From the NCBI RefSeq assembly GCF_007565055.1, contig NC_044565.1, positions 38,835,711 to 38,899,710 on the forward strand: a stretch of 64,000 nucleotides of DNA. Direction: 5' to 3'. Both the position numbers and the translations under genes were made by a program. Shown in pieces: positions 1 to 12,893 of the stretch (the stretch's first letter is position 1; each line of letters opens with the position of its first letter). Source of the DNA: Rhinopithecus roxellana (Eukaryota; Chordata; Mammalia; Primates; Cercopithecidae). The notes beneath the pieces were generated by a model. That model made no database searches. It saw nothing but the letters and a program-made list of their open reading frames with translations, and was not told the DNA's origin.

Positions 1-286
1 CCCCCATACAATTATATAGTCTCAGGGTTTAAAGAAAGCTTGAAGATTATTGAAACCAGCCACTCTTTCCACACAATTTAGTGCACTAAATTCTGTTAAG
101 AGTCAAAGCTCTGGAAACAGACTGCATGGGTCTGAACTCAGGTTTTCATACTTACCCACTATGTTATACCAGACAACTCTTTTTGCCAAACATTCTGTTT
201 CATTTGATAAATGGGATGAAATAATGTCCCTCATTGGGTTGCCATGATTAAATGAGACAGTGCATGGTTCAGAAATATGAGCTCTT

Positions 287-600
287 GGCTGGGCATGGTG
301 GCTCACATCTATAATCCTAATGCTTTGGGAGGATGAGGTGGGAGGATTATTTGAGGCCAGGAGTTTGAGACCAGCCTGGGCAACATAGCAAGACCCGTCT
401 CTACAAAAAAAAAAAAAAAAACTAAAAAAAAAAAAAAAAAAAAAAAAAAAATAGCCAGGCATGGAGGCACATGCCTGTAATCCTAGTTACACGAGGGTGA
501 GGCAGGAGGATCACTTGAGCCCAGAAGGTCAAGGCTGCAGTAAGCCATGATCACACCACTGCACTCTAGCCTGAGTGACAGAGCAAGACCCTGTCTCTGA
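287..600 (+). mobile_element. AluJ-like
   Basis: Starts ggctgggcatggtggctc, has a long A-rich middle (about 404-451) and ends near 600. Flanking 'atgagct' copies suggest a target duplication. Confidence 0.9.
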
Positions 601-606
601 ACAAAC

Positions 607-1990
607 AAAGAACAATGAGCTATTTAGCTCCTAAAGCCTTAGAGGATTCTACAGCATTCCCACTACATGGTTACTCAGGCTTTAGCAGAAAACCTCTAGT
701 GACAAAGAACTGTCCACCTCTTAAGGCACCCCTATCACAGTTTTGAATTATTCTGACTCTTAAAGTTCTGCCAGAGCTTATATCACTCTTCCTCTTGCCT
801 GTCTGTTGACCCTGGTTCCCGGGGCCTTGGGGTTGGTGGGTTGGGGTGAGGGAGATGGGGGAGGGTGTAGATAATCCCTGTTTCGAATAACAATTCTTCT
901 TTTAAATAGTTGAAGACAAACTAATTTGACTCTTTTTCCCTCCTGTGTGTCTTTTTTCCCCAAGTGAAGTATTCCCAAATCTTTTACTCATATGCCATGG
1001 TTTTTAAAGTCCCCTCATCGCCACCACAGTTACTTTCCTACAAACCTCTTTTAGTTATTTCCTCACAACATGTGGAGTAAGTGTGATACACACAGCTATG
1101 AAACAGCCTAGGAAAGGACTAAGAAGTTAAAAGCACATGAAATTCAACTCTGGATAATGAGTTTTTATATCTTCATTTCCAATCTTTACACCTTTTATTT
1201 TTTTTTCTTGCCTGGTTCAGTGCTGAGTAAAAGAGAGGAGGAGGAGTAGACAGCCTTGTCTTCTTGATTTTAAAAAGAATGTTTCTAACATTGAATTTTG
1301 TGTCAGCAAGCTCTACTTTATGTCAAGCAAATTCTAGCTAAACTTGGACTATGTCCATCGGAAATGGAGGTGTGGTTTTAAGAAGCACAAAGGTTTCCTG
1401 AGAAATGTTTAACTTTAACGCCTGTGATATTTGTATCAGACAACCTCAAGCAAATTTAGAAGTCTAAATAAAAATGAACAGTTGAAGCTATACTTTTTAT
1501 CTCCCTTGATCACTATGAAAATTTGTCTCTGGCATATCTTGAGGATGAGGGAGTATTTTTATTACACAGACTCTCTGCCCAACAATTGCTCAAATATTAA
1601 CCAATAAAATAAATAATCTCAGGCATCTCTAAATCAAACATACTATGAAGCCTGATCCCTCTGACAGTAGTGTAGGACTATAGCCTCTCTGGTTCTGGAA
1701 CTTAACATTTATTAATGTTGCCCAAAATCCCAGTTTTTCGGCAGTCAAAGCACACTGATGCTGGCACCCTCAAAGCTCTTCTATCCAGAGGTTATCTAAT
1801 TGGTATCCTGAACCTAAGAGCTGGTCTTTAATCTATTTATATTAAATATTATATTATAGAAGATATAGAATTTGAGGATGCCTGAGTATGACATAAAAAA
1901 AGAATTTTCTCAATAATTTTATCAATATTTGGCAATAAGAATATATTATTTTTGTAATCAAAATTGTTATTTAAATGTGTTCTTGTTAGA
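607..1990. other. Intergenic, no feature recognised
   Basis: AT-rich unique-looking DNA. I see no gene, RNA or clear transposon in it. Confidence 0.6.
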
Positions 1991-2005
1991 AGTAGCTATT
2001 GTTCC

Positions 2006-2302
2006 AGTCGGGCACAGGGGCTCACACCTGTAATCCCAGCACTTTGGGAAGCCGAGGCGGGTGGATCACGAGTTCAGGAGATTGAGACCATCCTGGCTAA
2101 CACGGTGAAATCCCGTCTCTACTGAAAATACAAAAAATTAGCCAGGTGTGGTGGTGGGTGCCTGTAGTTCCAGCTACTGGGGAGGCTGAGGCAGGAGAAT
2201 GGTGTGAACCTGGGAGGCGGAGCTTGCAGTGAGCCAAGATCTTGCCACTGCCCACCAGCCTGGGCCACAGAGCGAGACTCCGTCTCAAAAAAAAAAAAAA
2301 AA
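2006..2302 (+). mobile_element. Alu, AluY/S-like
   Basis: Complete element with an A tail. The target duplication 'agtagctattgttcca' before it and 'agtagccattgttcca' after it differs by one base. Confidence 0.93.
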
Positions 2303-2322
2303 GAAGTAGCCATTGTTCCAGC

Positions 2323-3210
2323 TTGTAAGTGCCTGTTAAATAATATGCTTTCCATTAGAGAATTTGATAAGCGCCTGTTTTCAACAAAGGTGATAACAGT
2401 GTTTATTAGAACAGGGTCAAGGCAAGAACCTTATATTTAAAACAACAACAAAACCCTCCCTACAGGCTGAAGCAATTCATTAACTAGTATCCTTTGGGTA
2501 TGTTCACTTGACAAGTTTCTAATTAACTGATTTATTAAATATATTCACATTTAGTGAAAATTTTTCAATTTTTTCCATAAGATATTGCACGTCTTAGTGA
2601 AATACTTTGCTGAAGCCCAGATACACTTTTTTTTTTCACATTTCCTGGATAGATTAGTCCTTTCTGATTGCAAGGAAGAGAGGCTCATTCAGGTCACCTC
2701 ACGAAATGGGCTTTTTTTGTAAGATTACACATACTATACCTAGAATTAAATAGCTCCCAGGAGCCAAGGCGGTTCTGGACAAAATCTACTTTGCATCTCT
2801 GTTTTATTGCCTACATATTACCTCCCTCAAGTATCTGCTTCTGTTTTAGGATCTTATCTTGTTATTTTGTTGTTTTTGTTACTGACTCACCAGTCCCTCC
2901 TACACTGTCTTATTCCAAATCACAGAGAGAGCTAATCTGACTGGCCACCACTGTGCAGGGAATAGCCCAACTCTACTTCCGTGAACAGAGGGCTGTGGAT
3001 GAGGCATTTTCATCTGGAAAGAAACACTGGGTATGATAGGCACTATGACTGATGTGACAGGTATTACTAATCTGGTAATTCTAGCAAAGAAGAAAGTGAG
3101 GTTAGAATGATACAATTTGCTCGTAGTAAACACAGTCTGCCTAATAATCACCAATTTTGCTTCTAAACATACTCATAGATCAAAGCATGGGGAGAAAAAA
3201 AAAAATAGAT
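2323..3210. other. Intergenic, no feature recognised
   Basis: AT-rich sequence between two Alus. The open frames are short and have no recognisable domain. Confidence 0.6.
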
Positions 3211-3216
3211 TTTAAA

Positions 3217-3528
3217 GGCTGGGTGCAGTGGCTCACGCCTGTAATCCCAACACTTTGGGATGTCAAGGCGGGCAGATCTCTTTTGAGGCCAGCCAGGAGT
3301 TTGAGGCCAGTCTGGGCAACATGGTGAAACTCCATCTCTACAAAAAAAAAAAAAAAAAAAAATTAGCCAGGTGTGGTACTGTGTGCCTGTAGTCCCAGCT
3401 ATTTGGGGGGCTAAGGTGGGAGGATGGCTTGAGCCCAGGAAGTGGAGGTTGCAGTGAGCCAAGATTGCACCACTACACTCCAACCTAGGCAACACAGCCA
3501 GACTCTGTCTAAAAGAGAAAAAGAAAAA
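3217..3528 (+). mobile_element. AluJ-like
   Basis: Starts ggctgggtgcagtggctc. Target duplication 'atagattttaaa' / 'atacattttaaa'. Confidence 0.9.
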
Positions 3529-4215
3529 ATACATTTTAAAACCATAAGAGACATACAAAATACAAATGTAAAGAAGTCTAATTTTAGATGCAACTGGAGT
3601 TTCAGAAATGAAGACAGAGAAAAAGAGAAAATGGGAGAAGCATCAATATTTGAATAGACAATGGCCAAGATTTTCCAAAATTCCAAAATATGTGAAGCCA
3701 CAAGAAGTGCTATGTACCTCAATAAATTTGCATTAAAAAAAATAAAATTCACATCTTAGGCATATCACAGTCAAACACTTTAAACCAAAGACAAAGTAAA
3801 ATCTTCAAAGTAGCCAGAGGGAAAGACACATTACCTTCAAAATAACAAGAATAAGACTGACAATTGACTTTTCATATACGTCATCTTTAAAGAGGTGAAA
3901 GGAAATAATTGTCCTCCTAGGATTCGATACCCAGTGAAACAGCTTTCAAAAATAAACAGCTTTCAAAAATAAAAGCAAAAGAAAGATATTTCAGACCAAT
4001 AACAACAACAACAAAACCCCAAACAAACCCAAGAGGGTCTATTATTAGTAAACTGATACTGAAACAAAGAGATAATAATCCCAGAGAGAAGCACAGAAGT
4101 GCAGGAAGGAATAAAGAACAACAGAAAGTTTAAAGATCTGGATAAATCTAATGAATATTAACTATGTAAAACAATAATAATAACATATGTGGGATTTCAA
4201 CTGCATGCAGAGTTT

Positions 4216-4528
4216 TTGTTTTCTGTTTCTTGGCTTTTTTTTTTTTGAGACCGAGTCTCGCTCTGTCCCCCAGGCTGGAGTGCAGTGGCCAGATCTCAGC
4301 TCACTGCAAGCTCCACCTCCCAGGTTTATGCCATTCTCCTGCCTCAGCCTCCTGAGCAGCTGGGACTACAGGACCCTGCCACCTCGCCTGGCTAGTTTTT
4401 TGTATTTTTTAGTAGAGACGGGGTTTCACCGTGTTAGCCAGGATGGTCTCAATCTCCTGACCTCGTGATCTGCCCGTCTCGGCCTCCCAAAGTGCTGGGA
4501 TTACAGGCTTGAGCCACTGCGCCCGGCC
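4216..4528 (-). mobile_element. AluYR-like (Old World monkey type)
   Basis: Antisense element ending 'gagccactgcgcccggcc', with 'ggcttgagcc'. A 14-base target duplication ctgcatgcagagtt stands at 4201-4214 and 4529-4542. The tail next to the left copy is impure. Confidence 0.93.
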
Positions 4529-5755
4529 TGCATGCAGAGTTAAAATATGTGACAACATTAACACAAAAAGGCAGAACAGGGGCAAGCAGAGCCCTTACAT
4601 TGTCTTGGAAATAGCCTAAGATTAGTCTGTATTAGATTCAAGGAGGCATTTTATCTCCAGAATAACTACAAAAAGAATAACACAATAATGTATAACTCAC
4701 AGGCCAATAGAATGGGGTATAAGATAATTAAAAATAAATCCTAAGAAAGCAAGAAAGGGGAGCCAAGAAAGGAGAGCGAAGGGAACATACAAAAAGTAGG
4801 ACAAATAGAAAACTAGTAGTAAAATAATAGACTTAAACCCCACAATTTCAATAATTATTAAAAATGCAAATAGATTAAAATATCCAATTAAAAAACAAAG
4901 ATTTTTCAGAATAATTGAAAAAAAAAGCTATTTGACACTTACAAGATATACATCTCAAGAACACACAGAATTTGAAAGTAAAAAGATGGAAATATATCTA
5001 CATACTATCAATATCTATGAAAAGAAAGCTAAAAACCAGAGCACACTTTAAAGCATTTCTAGAGATAAAGCAGTGTATTTCATAATTATAAAAGTGTCAG
5101 TTCACTAGGAAGATATGACAGTTCTAAATTTCTGAGCTCCTAATAACATAATTTCAAAATATCATAAAGAACTAAAACTAAAAAAAGAAATGGACAAATT
5201 AACAATCAGAATGGAAGATTTTAACACATCTCTGACATCTTTGACAACAAGTAGACAGAAAAACATCAGGCCATAGAAAATTTGAACAACATAATTAACA
5301 CGCATGGCCCATTGAACTTATACAGAAATTACACCTAACAAATGAAGAAAACACATTCTTTTCAAGTCCACCCGGACATTTATTAAAATTGATCAAATGC
5401 TGGGCCAACAAAAAGTTTCAACAAATATCAAAGGATTGAAATAATGCAGAGTATGTTATCCAACTATAATGGAATTAAGTTAGAAATCAATTACAAAAAA
5501 GATAACTAGAAATTTCCTAGTGTTTGGAAATAAAAACAATGCATTTCCAAATAATCTGTGGGTCAAAGACGGTATCTCAATAGAAATCAAAACATATTTT
5601 AAACAAAATGATAATGAAAATACAACATATTAAAATGTATAGAGTGTAAGAACAAGCCAAACTTAAAGGAAAATTTATAATCTTTAATGAATATATTTAA
5701 AAAAGAAGAAAATCTAAAAACTAGATTCATAATATCTACCAAAAAAGTCATATCC

Positions 5756-6061
5756 AGCCAGGCGTGGTGGCTCACTCCTGTAATCCCAGCACTTTGGGAG
5801 GCCAAGGCAGGCAGATCACTTGAGCTCAGGAGTTTGAGATTAGTCTGGCCAACATGGTGAAACACTACCTCTACAAGAAATAGAAAAATTAGGCAAGCAT
5901 GGAAGCATACGCCTGTAGCCCCACCTACTTGGGGGGCTGAGGCAGGAGGATCACTTGAACCTGGGAGATCAAGGTTGTGGTTAGCTGAGACTGAGCAACT
6001 GCACTCCAGCCCAGGTGACAAAGTGAGACCCTGTCTCAAAAATAAAATAAAATAAAATATA
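5756..6061 (+). mobile_element. Alu, AluJ/S-like
   Basis: Complete element with an (AAAAT)n tail. Target duplication 'aaaaagtcatatcc' on both sides. It lies in the ancient L1M. Confidence 0.92.
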
Positions 6062-6150
6062 AAAAGTCATATCCAAAGGGGGTGAAAAGACAGAAAATTA
6101 AACCCACAGAAGGCAAGAATAAGGAAATAATAAAGATTAGAAAACAAATT

Positions 6151-7161
6151 AGAGAGAGGTTCCAAGATGGTCGAATAGGAACAGCTCCAGTCTACAGCTC
6201 CCAGCATGAGCGACGCAGAAGACGGATGATTTCTGCATTTCCAACTGAGGTACTGGGTTAATCTCTCTGGGGCTTGTTGGACAGTGGGTGCAGCCCATGG
6301 AGTGTGAGCCAAAGCAGGGCGGGGCATCGCCTCACCTGGGAAGCGCAAGGGGTCAGGGAATTCCCTTTCCTAGCCAAGGGAAGCCGTGACAGATGGTACC
6401 TGGAAAATCGGGACACTCCCACCCTAATACTGCGCTTTTCCAACGGTCTTAGCAAACGGCACACCAGGAGATTACATCCCATGCCTGGCTCGGAGGGTCG
6501 CATGCCCACTGAGCCTTGCTCACTGCTAGCACAGCAGTCTAAGATTGAACTGCAAGGCGGCAGTGAGGCTGGGGGAGAGGCGTCCACCATTGCTGAGGCT
6601 TGAGTAGGTAAACAAAGCGGCCGGGAAGCTGGAACTGGGTGGAGCCCACTGCAGCTCAAGGATGCCTGCCTGCCTCTGTAGACTCCACCTCTGGGGGCAG
6701 GGCATAGCTGAACAAAAGGCAGCAGAATCTTCTACAGACTTAAACGTCCCTGAAGAGCTTTGAAGAGAGTAGTGGTTCTCCCATCACGGAGTTTGAGATC
6801 TGAGAATGGACAGACTACCTCCTCAAGTGGGTCCCTGACCCCCGAGTAGCCTAACTGGGAGACACCTCCCAGTAGGGGCTGACTGACACCTCATACAGTA
6901 GGGTGACCTCTGAGACAAAGCTTCCAGAGGAAGGATCAGGCAGCAACATTTGCTATTCTGCAATATTTGCTGTTCTGCAGCCTCCACTGGTGATACCCAG
7001 GCAAACAGGGTCTGGAGTGGACCTCCAGTGAACTCCAACAGACCTGCAGCTGAGGGTCCTGACTGTTAGAAGGAAAACTAACAAACAGAAAGGACATCCA
7101 CACCAAAACCCCATCTGTATGTCACCATCATCAAACACCAAAGGCAGATAAAACCACGAAG
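6151..7161 (+). promoter_or_regulatory. L1 5'UTR (internal promoter region)
   Basis: This is the CpG-containing L1 leader. A YY1-type motif, CCAAGATGG, lies at its very start, where L1 elements have a YY1 site that positions transcription. Loss of CpGs and many substitutions make activity unlikely. Confidence 0.75.
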
Positions 7162-8190
7162 GTGGGGAGAAACCAGAGCACAAAAGCTGAAAATTCTAAC
7201 AATCAGAGCGCCTCTTCTCCTCCAAAGGAACGCAGCTCCTCGCCAGCAATGGAACAAAGCTGGGTGGAGAGTGACTTTGATGAGTTGAGAGAAGGCGGCT
7301 TCAGACAATCAGTAATAACAGACTTCTCCGAGCTAAAGGAGGATGTTTGAATCCATCACAAAGAAACTAAAAACCTTGAAAAAAGATTAGACGAATGGCT
7401 AACTAGAATAAACAGTGTAAGGAAGACCTTAAATGACCTGATGGAACTGAAAACCACGGCATGAGAACTACGTGACGCATGCGCAAGCTTCAGTAGCTGA
7501 ATCGATCAAGTGGAAGAAAGGGTATCAGTGATTGGAGATCAAATGAATGAAATGAAGCAAGAAGAGAAGTTTACAGAAAAAAAGAGTAAAAAGAAACAAA
7601 CAAAGCCTCCAAGAAATATGGGTCTATGTGAAAAGACCAAATCTACGTCTTATTGGTGCACCTGAAGGTGACGGGGAGAATGGAACCAAGTTGGAAAACA
7701 CGCTTCACGGTATTATCCAGGAGAACTTCCCCAACCTAGTGAGGCAGACCAACATTGAAATTCAGGAAATACAAAGAATGCCACAAAGATACTCCTCGAG
7801 AAGAGCAACTCCTAGACACATAATTGTCAGATTCACCAAAGTTGAAACAAAGGAAAAAATTTTAAGGGCAGCCAGAAAGGTCAGGTTACCCATAAAGGGA
7901 AGCCCATCAGACTAACAGCGGATCTCTCGGCAGAAACTCTACAAGCCAGAAGAGAGTGGGGGCCAATATTCAACATTCTTAAAGAAAAGAATTTTCAACC
8001 CAGAATTTCATATCCAACCAAACTAAATTTTATAAGTGAAGGAGAAATAAAATCCTTTACAGACAAGCAAATGCTGAGAGATTTTGTCACCACCAGGCTT
8101 GCCTTACAAGAGCTCCTGAAGGAAGCACTAGACATGGAAAGGAACAACCAGTATCACCCACTGCAAAAACAAGCCAAATTGTAAAGACCA
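7162..8190 (+). pseudogene. L1 ORF1 pseudogene
   Basis: ORF1 encodes the L1 RNA-binding chaperone. Here the position of its start codon reads GTG instead of ATG (7162). The N-terminal part reads for about 62 codons to a stop at 7348, and a second open stretch at 7628-7915 covers the RNA-recognition part (RLIGAPEGDGENGTKLEN, then R-A-A-R-K-V-R). Further stops follow, for example at 7913. The C-terminal domain is recognisable in the DNA to about 8185. Confidence 0.8.
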
Positions 8191-8247
8191 TCGATGCTAG
8201 GAAGAAACTGCACCAACTAACGGAGAAAAATAACCAGCTATATCATA

Positions 8248-11200
8248 ATGACAGGATCAAATTCACACATGACAATATTAAATGTAAATGGGCTAAATGC
8301 TCCAATTAAAAGACACAGACCGGCAAATTGAATAAACAGCCAAGACACATCAGTGTGCTGTATTCAGGAGACCCATCTCACGTGCAGAGACACACATAGG
8401 CTCAAAATAAAGGGATGGAGGAAGATCTACCAAGCAAATAGAAAGCAAAAAAAAAGCAGGTGTTACAATCTTAGTCTCTGATAAAACAGACTTAAAACCA
8501 ACAAAGATCAAAAGAGACAAAGAAGGCCATTACATAATGGTAAAGGGATCAATTCATCACGAAGAGCTAACTATCCTAAATATATATGCACCCAATACAG
8601 GAGCACCCAGATTCATAAAGAAAGTCCTTAGAGACCTACAAAGAGACTTAGACTCCCACACAATAATAATGGGAGACTTTAATGCCCCACTGTCAACATT
8701 AGACAGATCAACGAGACAGAAAGCTAACAAGGATATCCAGGAATTGAACTCAGCTCTGACCAAGCAGACCTAATAGACATCCACAGAACTCTCCATCCCA
8801 AATCAACAGAATATACATTCTTCTCAGCACCACATTGCACTTATTCCAAAATTGACCACATAGTTGGAAGTAAAGCACCCCTCAGCAAATGTAAAAGAAT
8901 AGAAATCATAACAAACCATCTCTCGGACCACAGTGCAATCAAACTAGAACTCAGAACTAGAAACCATTCAACTACATGGAAACTGAACAACCTGCTCCTG
9001 AATGACTACTGGGTACATAACAAAATGAAGGCAGAAATAAAGATGTTCTTTGAAACCAATGAGAACAAAGACACAACATACCAGAATCTCTGGGACACAT
9101 TTAAAGCAGTGTGTAGAGGCAAATTTATAGCGCTAAATGCCCACAAAAGAAAGCAGGAAAGATCTAAAATTGACACCCTAACATCACAATTAAAAGAAAC
9201 AGAGAAGCAAGAGCAAACACATTCAAAAGCTAGCAGAAGGCAAGAAATAACTAAGATCAGAGCAAAACTGAAGGAGATACAGATACAAAAAACCCTTCAA
9301 AAAAAATCAATGAATCCAGGAGCTGGTTTTTTGAAAATATCAACAAAATTGTTAGACTGCTAGCAAGACTAATAAAGAAGAAAAGAGAGAAGAATCAAAT
9401 AGATGCAATAAAAAATGATAAAGGGGATATCACCACCAACCCCACAGAAATACAAACTACCATCAGAGAATATTATAAACACCTCTATGCAAATAAACTA
9501 GAAAATCTAGAAGAAATGTATAAATTCCTGGACACATACACCCTCCCAAGACTAAACCAGGAAGGAGTTGAGTCCCTGAATAGACCAGTAACAGGCTCTG
9601 AAATTGAGGAAATAATTAATAGCCCACCAACCAAAAACAGTCCAGGACCAGATAAATTCACAGCTGAATTCTACCGGAGGTGCAAAGAGGAGCTGGTACC
9701 ATTCCTTCTGAAACTATTCCAATCAATAGAAAAAGAGGGAATCCTCCCTAACTTATTTTATGAGGCCAGCATCATCCTGATACCAATGCCTGGCAAAGAT
9801 ACAACAAAAAAGAATTTTAGACCAATATCCCTGATGAACATCAATGCAAAAATCCTGAATAAAATACTGGTAAACTGAATCCAGCAGCACATCAAAAAGC
9901 TTATCCACCACGATCAAGTGGGCTTCATCCCTTGGATGCAAGTCTGGTTCAACATACACAAATCAATAAACGTAATCCATCATGATTATCTCAACAGATG
10001 CAGAAAAGGTCTTCGACAAAATTCAACAGCTCTTCATGTTAAAAACTCTCAATAAACTAGGTATTGATGGGATGTATCTCAAAATAACAACAGCTATTTA
10101 TGACAAACCCACAGCCAATATCATACCGAATGGGCAAAAACTGGAAGCATTCCCTTTGAAAACTGGCACAAGACAGGGATGCCCTCTCTCACCACTCCTA
10201 TTCAACATAGTGTTGGAAGTTCTGGCTAGGGCAATCAGGCAGGAGAAAGAAATAAAGGGTATTCAATTAGGAAAAGAGGAAGTCAAATTGTCTCTGTTTG
10301 CAGATGACATGACTGTATATTTAGAAAACTCCATCGTCTCAGTCCAAAATCTCCTTAAGCTGATAAGCAACTTCAGCAAAGTCTCAGGATACAAAATCAA
10401 TGTGCCAAAAATCACAAGCATTCTTATACACCAGTAACAGACAAACAGAGAGTCAAATCATGAATGAACTCCCATTCACAATTGCTTCAAAGAGAATAAA
10501 TACCTGGGATCCAGCTTACAAGGGATGTGAAGGACCTCTTCAAGGAGAACTACAAACCACTGCTCAATGAAATAAAAGAGGACACAAACAAACGGAAGAA
10601 CATTCCATGCTCATGGATAGGAAGAATCAATATTGTGAAAATGGCCATACTGCCCAAGGTAATTTATAGATTCAATGCCATCCCCATTAAGCTACCAATG
10701 ACTTTCTTCACAGAATTGGAAAAAACTGCTTTAAAGTTCATGTGGAACCAAAAAAGAGCCCACATTGCCAAGACAATCCTAAGCCAAAAGAACAAAGCTG
10801 GAGGCATCACGCTACCTGACTTCAAACTATACTACAAGGCTACAGTAATCAAAACAGCATGGTACCAAAACAGAGATATAGACCAATGGAACAGAACAGA
10901 ACCCTCAGAAGTAATACCACACATCTACAACCATTTGATCTTTGACAAACTTGACAAAAACAAGAAATGGGGAAAGGATTTCCTATTTAATAAATGGTGC
11001 TGGGAAAATTGGCTAGCCACATGTAGAAAGCTGAAACCAGATCCCTTCCTTAGACCTTATACAAAAATTAATTCAAAATGGATTAAATACTTAAATGTTA
11101 GGCCTAAAACCATAAAAACCCTAGAAGAAAACCTAAGCAATACCATTCAGGACATAGGCATGGGCAATGACTTCACAGGGATAAAAGAACTTAAACAAAT

Positions 11201-11850
11201 TTTCAAGAAAAAATCAAACAACCCCATCAAAAAGTGGGTGAAGGATATGAACAGACACTTCTCAAAAGAAGACATTTATGCAGCCAACAGACACATGAAA
11301 AAATGCTCATCATCACTCACCATCAGAGAAATGCAAATCAAAACCACAATGAGATACCATCTCACATCAGTTAGAATGGCGATCATTAAAAAGTCAGGAA
11401 ACAACAGGTGCTGGAGAGGATGTAGAGAAATAGGAACACTTTTACACTGCTGGTGAGGTTGTAAATTAGTTCAACCATTGTGGAAGACAGTGTAGCGATT
11501 CCTCAAGGATCTAGAACTAGAAATACCATTTGACCCAGTCATCCCATTACTGGGTATATGTTTATTGTGGCGCTATTCACAATAGCAAAATCTTGGAACC
11601 AACCCAAATGCCCATCAATGATAGACTGGATTAAGAAAATGTGGCACATATACACCATGGAATACTATGCAATCATAAAAAAGGATGAATTCATGTCCTT
11701 TCTGGGATGCGGATAAAGCTGGAAACCATCATTCTGAGCAAACTATCACAAGGCAGGAAACCAAACACCGCATGTTCTCACTCATAGGTGGGAACTGAAA
11801 AATGAGAATACTTGGACACAGGGTGGGGAACATCACACACTGCGGCCTGT
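8248..11850 (+). pseudogene. L1 ORF2 pseudogene (endonuclease and reverse transcriptase)
   Basis: The ATG at 8248 is in the usual ORF2 context, with a 6-base in-frame deletion shortly after it. The endonuclease part is open at 8537-8773 (NIYAPNTGAPRF and GDFNAPLSTLD). The reverse transcriptase part is open at 9982-10437 and still shows the F-A-D-D catalytic motif at about 10297. A long open stretch at 10527-11456 covers the thumb and C-terminal region. About 50 codons expected near 11181 are missing without changing frame, and another gap lies near 11560. Numerous stops separate the open pieces, so no protein is made. Confidence 0.82.
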
Positions 11851-12223
11851 CGTGGGGTGGGGGGATGGGGGAGGGATAGCATTAGGGGATATACCTAATG
11901 TAAACGACGAATTAATGGATACAGCACACCAACATGGCACATGTATACATATTTAACAAACCTACACGTTGTGCACATGTACCCTAAAACTTAAAGTATA
12001 ATAACAAAAAAAAAAGAAATTAATGTAATGGAAAACAAATATACAATAGAGAAAACCAAGAAGCAAAATGTTGGTTTTTTTGAAAAAAATAATACAGTTG
12101 AGAAACTTCTGTCAACACTGGCAAAGAAAGAAAAAGAAAAAAGAGAAGGTACAAATAACCAATTTCAGGAAGGAAAGGGGAGCCCTCTATATAGATCTTA
12201 TCAGCATTAAGAATATAAGAAGA

Positions 12224-12520
12224 GGCCGGGCGCGGTGGCTCAAGCCTGTAATCCCAGCACTTTGGGAGGCCGAGACAGGCGGATCACAGGGTCAGGAGAT
12301 CGAGACCATCCTAGCTAACACAGTGAAACCCCGTCTCTACTAAAAAATACAGAAAACTAGCCGGGCGAGGTGGCAGGCGCCTGTAGTCCCAGCTACTCGG
12401 GAGGCTGAGGCAGGAGAATGGCGTAAACCCGGGAGGCGGAGCTTGCAGTGAGCTGAGATCCGGCCACTGCACTCCAGCCTGGGTGACAGAGCGAAACTCC
12501 GTCTCAAAAAAAAAAAAAAA
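12224..12520 (+). mobile_element. AluY/AluYR
   Basis: Starts ggccgggcgcggtggctcaa, with 'caagcctgtaatc', and has 'gccgggcgaggtggcaggcg' in the middle, as in monkey AluYR. The A tail has grown AAT and AAG repeats to 12548. It faces an antisense Alu 60 bases further on. Confidence 0.93.
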
Positions 12521-12581
12521 ATAATAATAAGAAGAAGAAGAAGAAGAAATTGTAAGCAACTGCATGCCAATGAAATGAATT

Positions 12582-12893
12582 ATTATTTTTTTTTAATTTT
12601 ATTTTTTTTTTTGAGATAGGGTCTCACTCTGTCACCCAGGCTGGAATGCAATGGCACGATCTCGGCTCACTGCAACCTCTACCTCCTGGATTCAAGCAAT
12701 TCTCCTGCCTCAGCCTCCTGAGTAGCTGGGACTACAGGCACCTGCCACCACACCCAGCTAATTTTTGTATTTTAGTAGAAATGGGGTTTCACCATGTTGG
12801 CCAGGCTGTTCTCATACTCCTGACCTCAAGTGATCCACCCACCTCGGCCTCCCAAGGTGCTGGGATTACAGGCGTGAGCCATCACATCCAGCT
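12582..12893 (-). mobile_element. AluS-like
   Basis: Antisense Alu with an impure T-rich start and end 'atcacatccagc'. Flanking 'tgaaatgaatt' / 'tgaaatggatgaatt'. Confidence 0.9.

Larger units (their letters stand above)
3560..6150 (+). mobile_element. Ancient L1M fragment, left part
   Basis: AT-rich sequence with degraded L1 ORF1-end, inter-ORF and ORF2-start features, such as 'agactgacaattgacttttc' near 3856 and an endonuclease-like region near 5150-5480. Two Alus interrupt it (4216-4528 and 5756-6061). It ends where the younger L1 is inserted at 6151, and its continuation follows at 12022. Confidence 0.65.
6151..12020 (+). mobile_element. L1PA-type LINE-1, 5'-complete but decayed
   Basis: The element opens with a recognisable L1 5' end (ccaagatggtcgaataggaa) and has a GC-richer 5'UTR of about 1 kb. 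It then holds ORF1, a short inter-ORF gap, ORF2 and a 3'UTR with the G-rich 'ggtggggggatgggggaggg' tract, ending in an A tail near 12020. It is inserted in sense orientation in an older L1M that resumes at about 12022. Both ORFs carry stops and frameshifts, and deletions shorten the 3' part of ORF2, so it is dead. Sequence type suggests an L1PA lineage from early catarrhine evolution. Flanking duplication is weak (aaattag/aaattaa). Confidence 0.9.

Noticed and set aside
103..462. 119-codon minus-strand open frame with long F runs
   Set aside because: It is the reverse strand of an Alu and its A tracts, like most open frames of 60-130 codons in the window.
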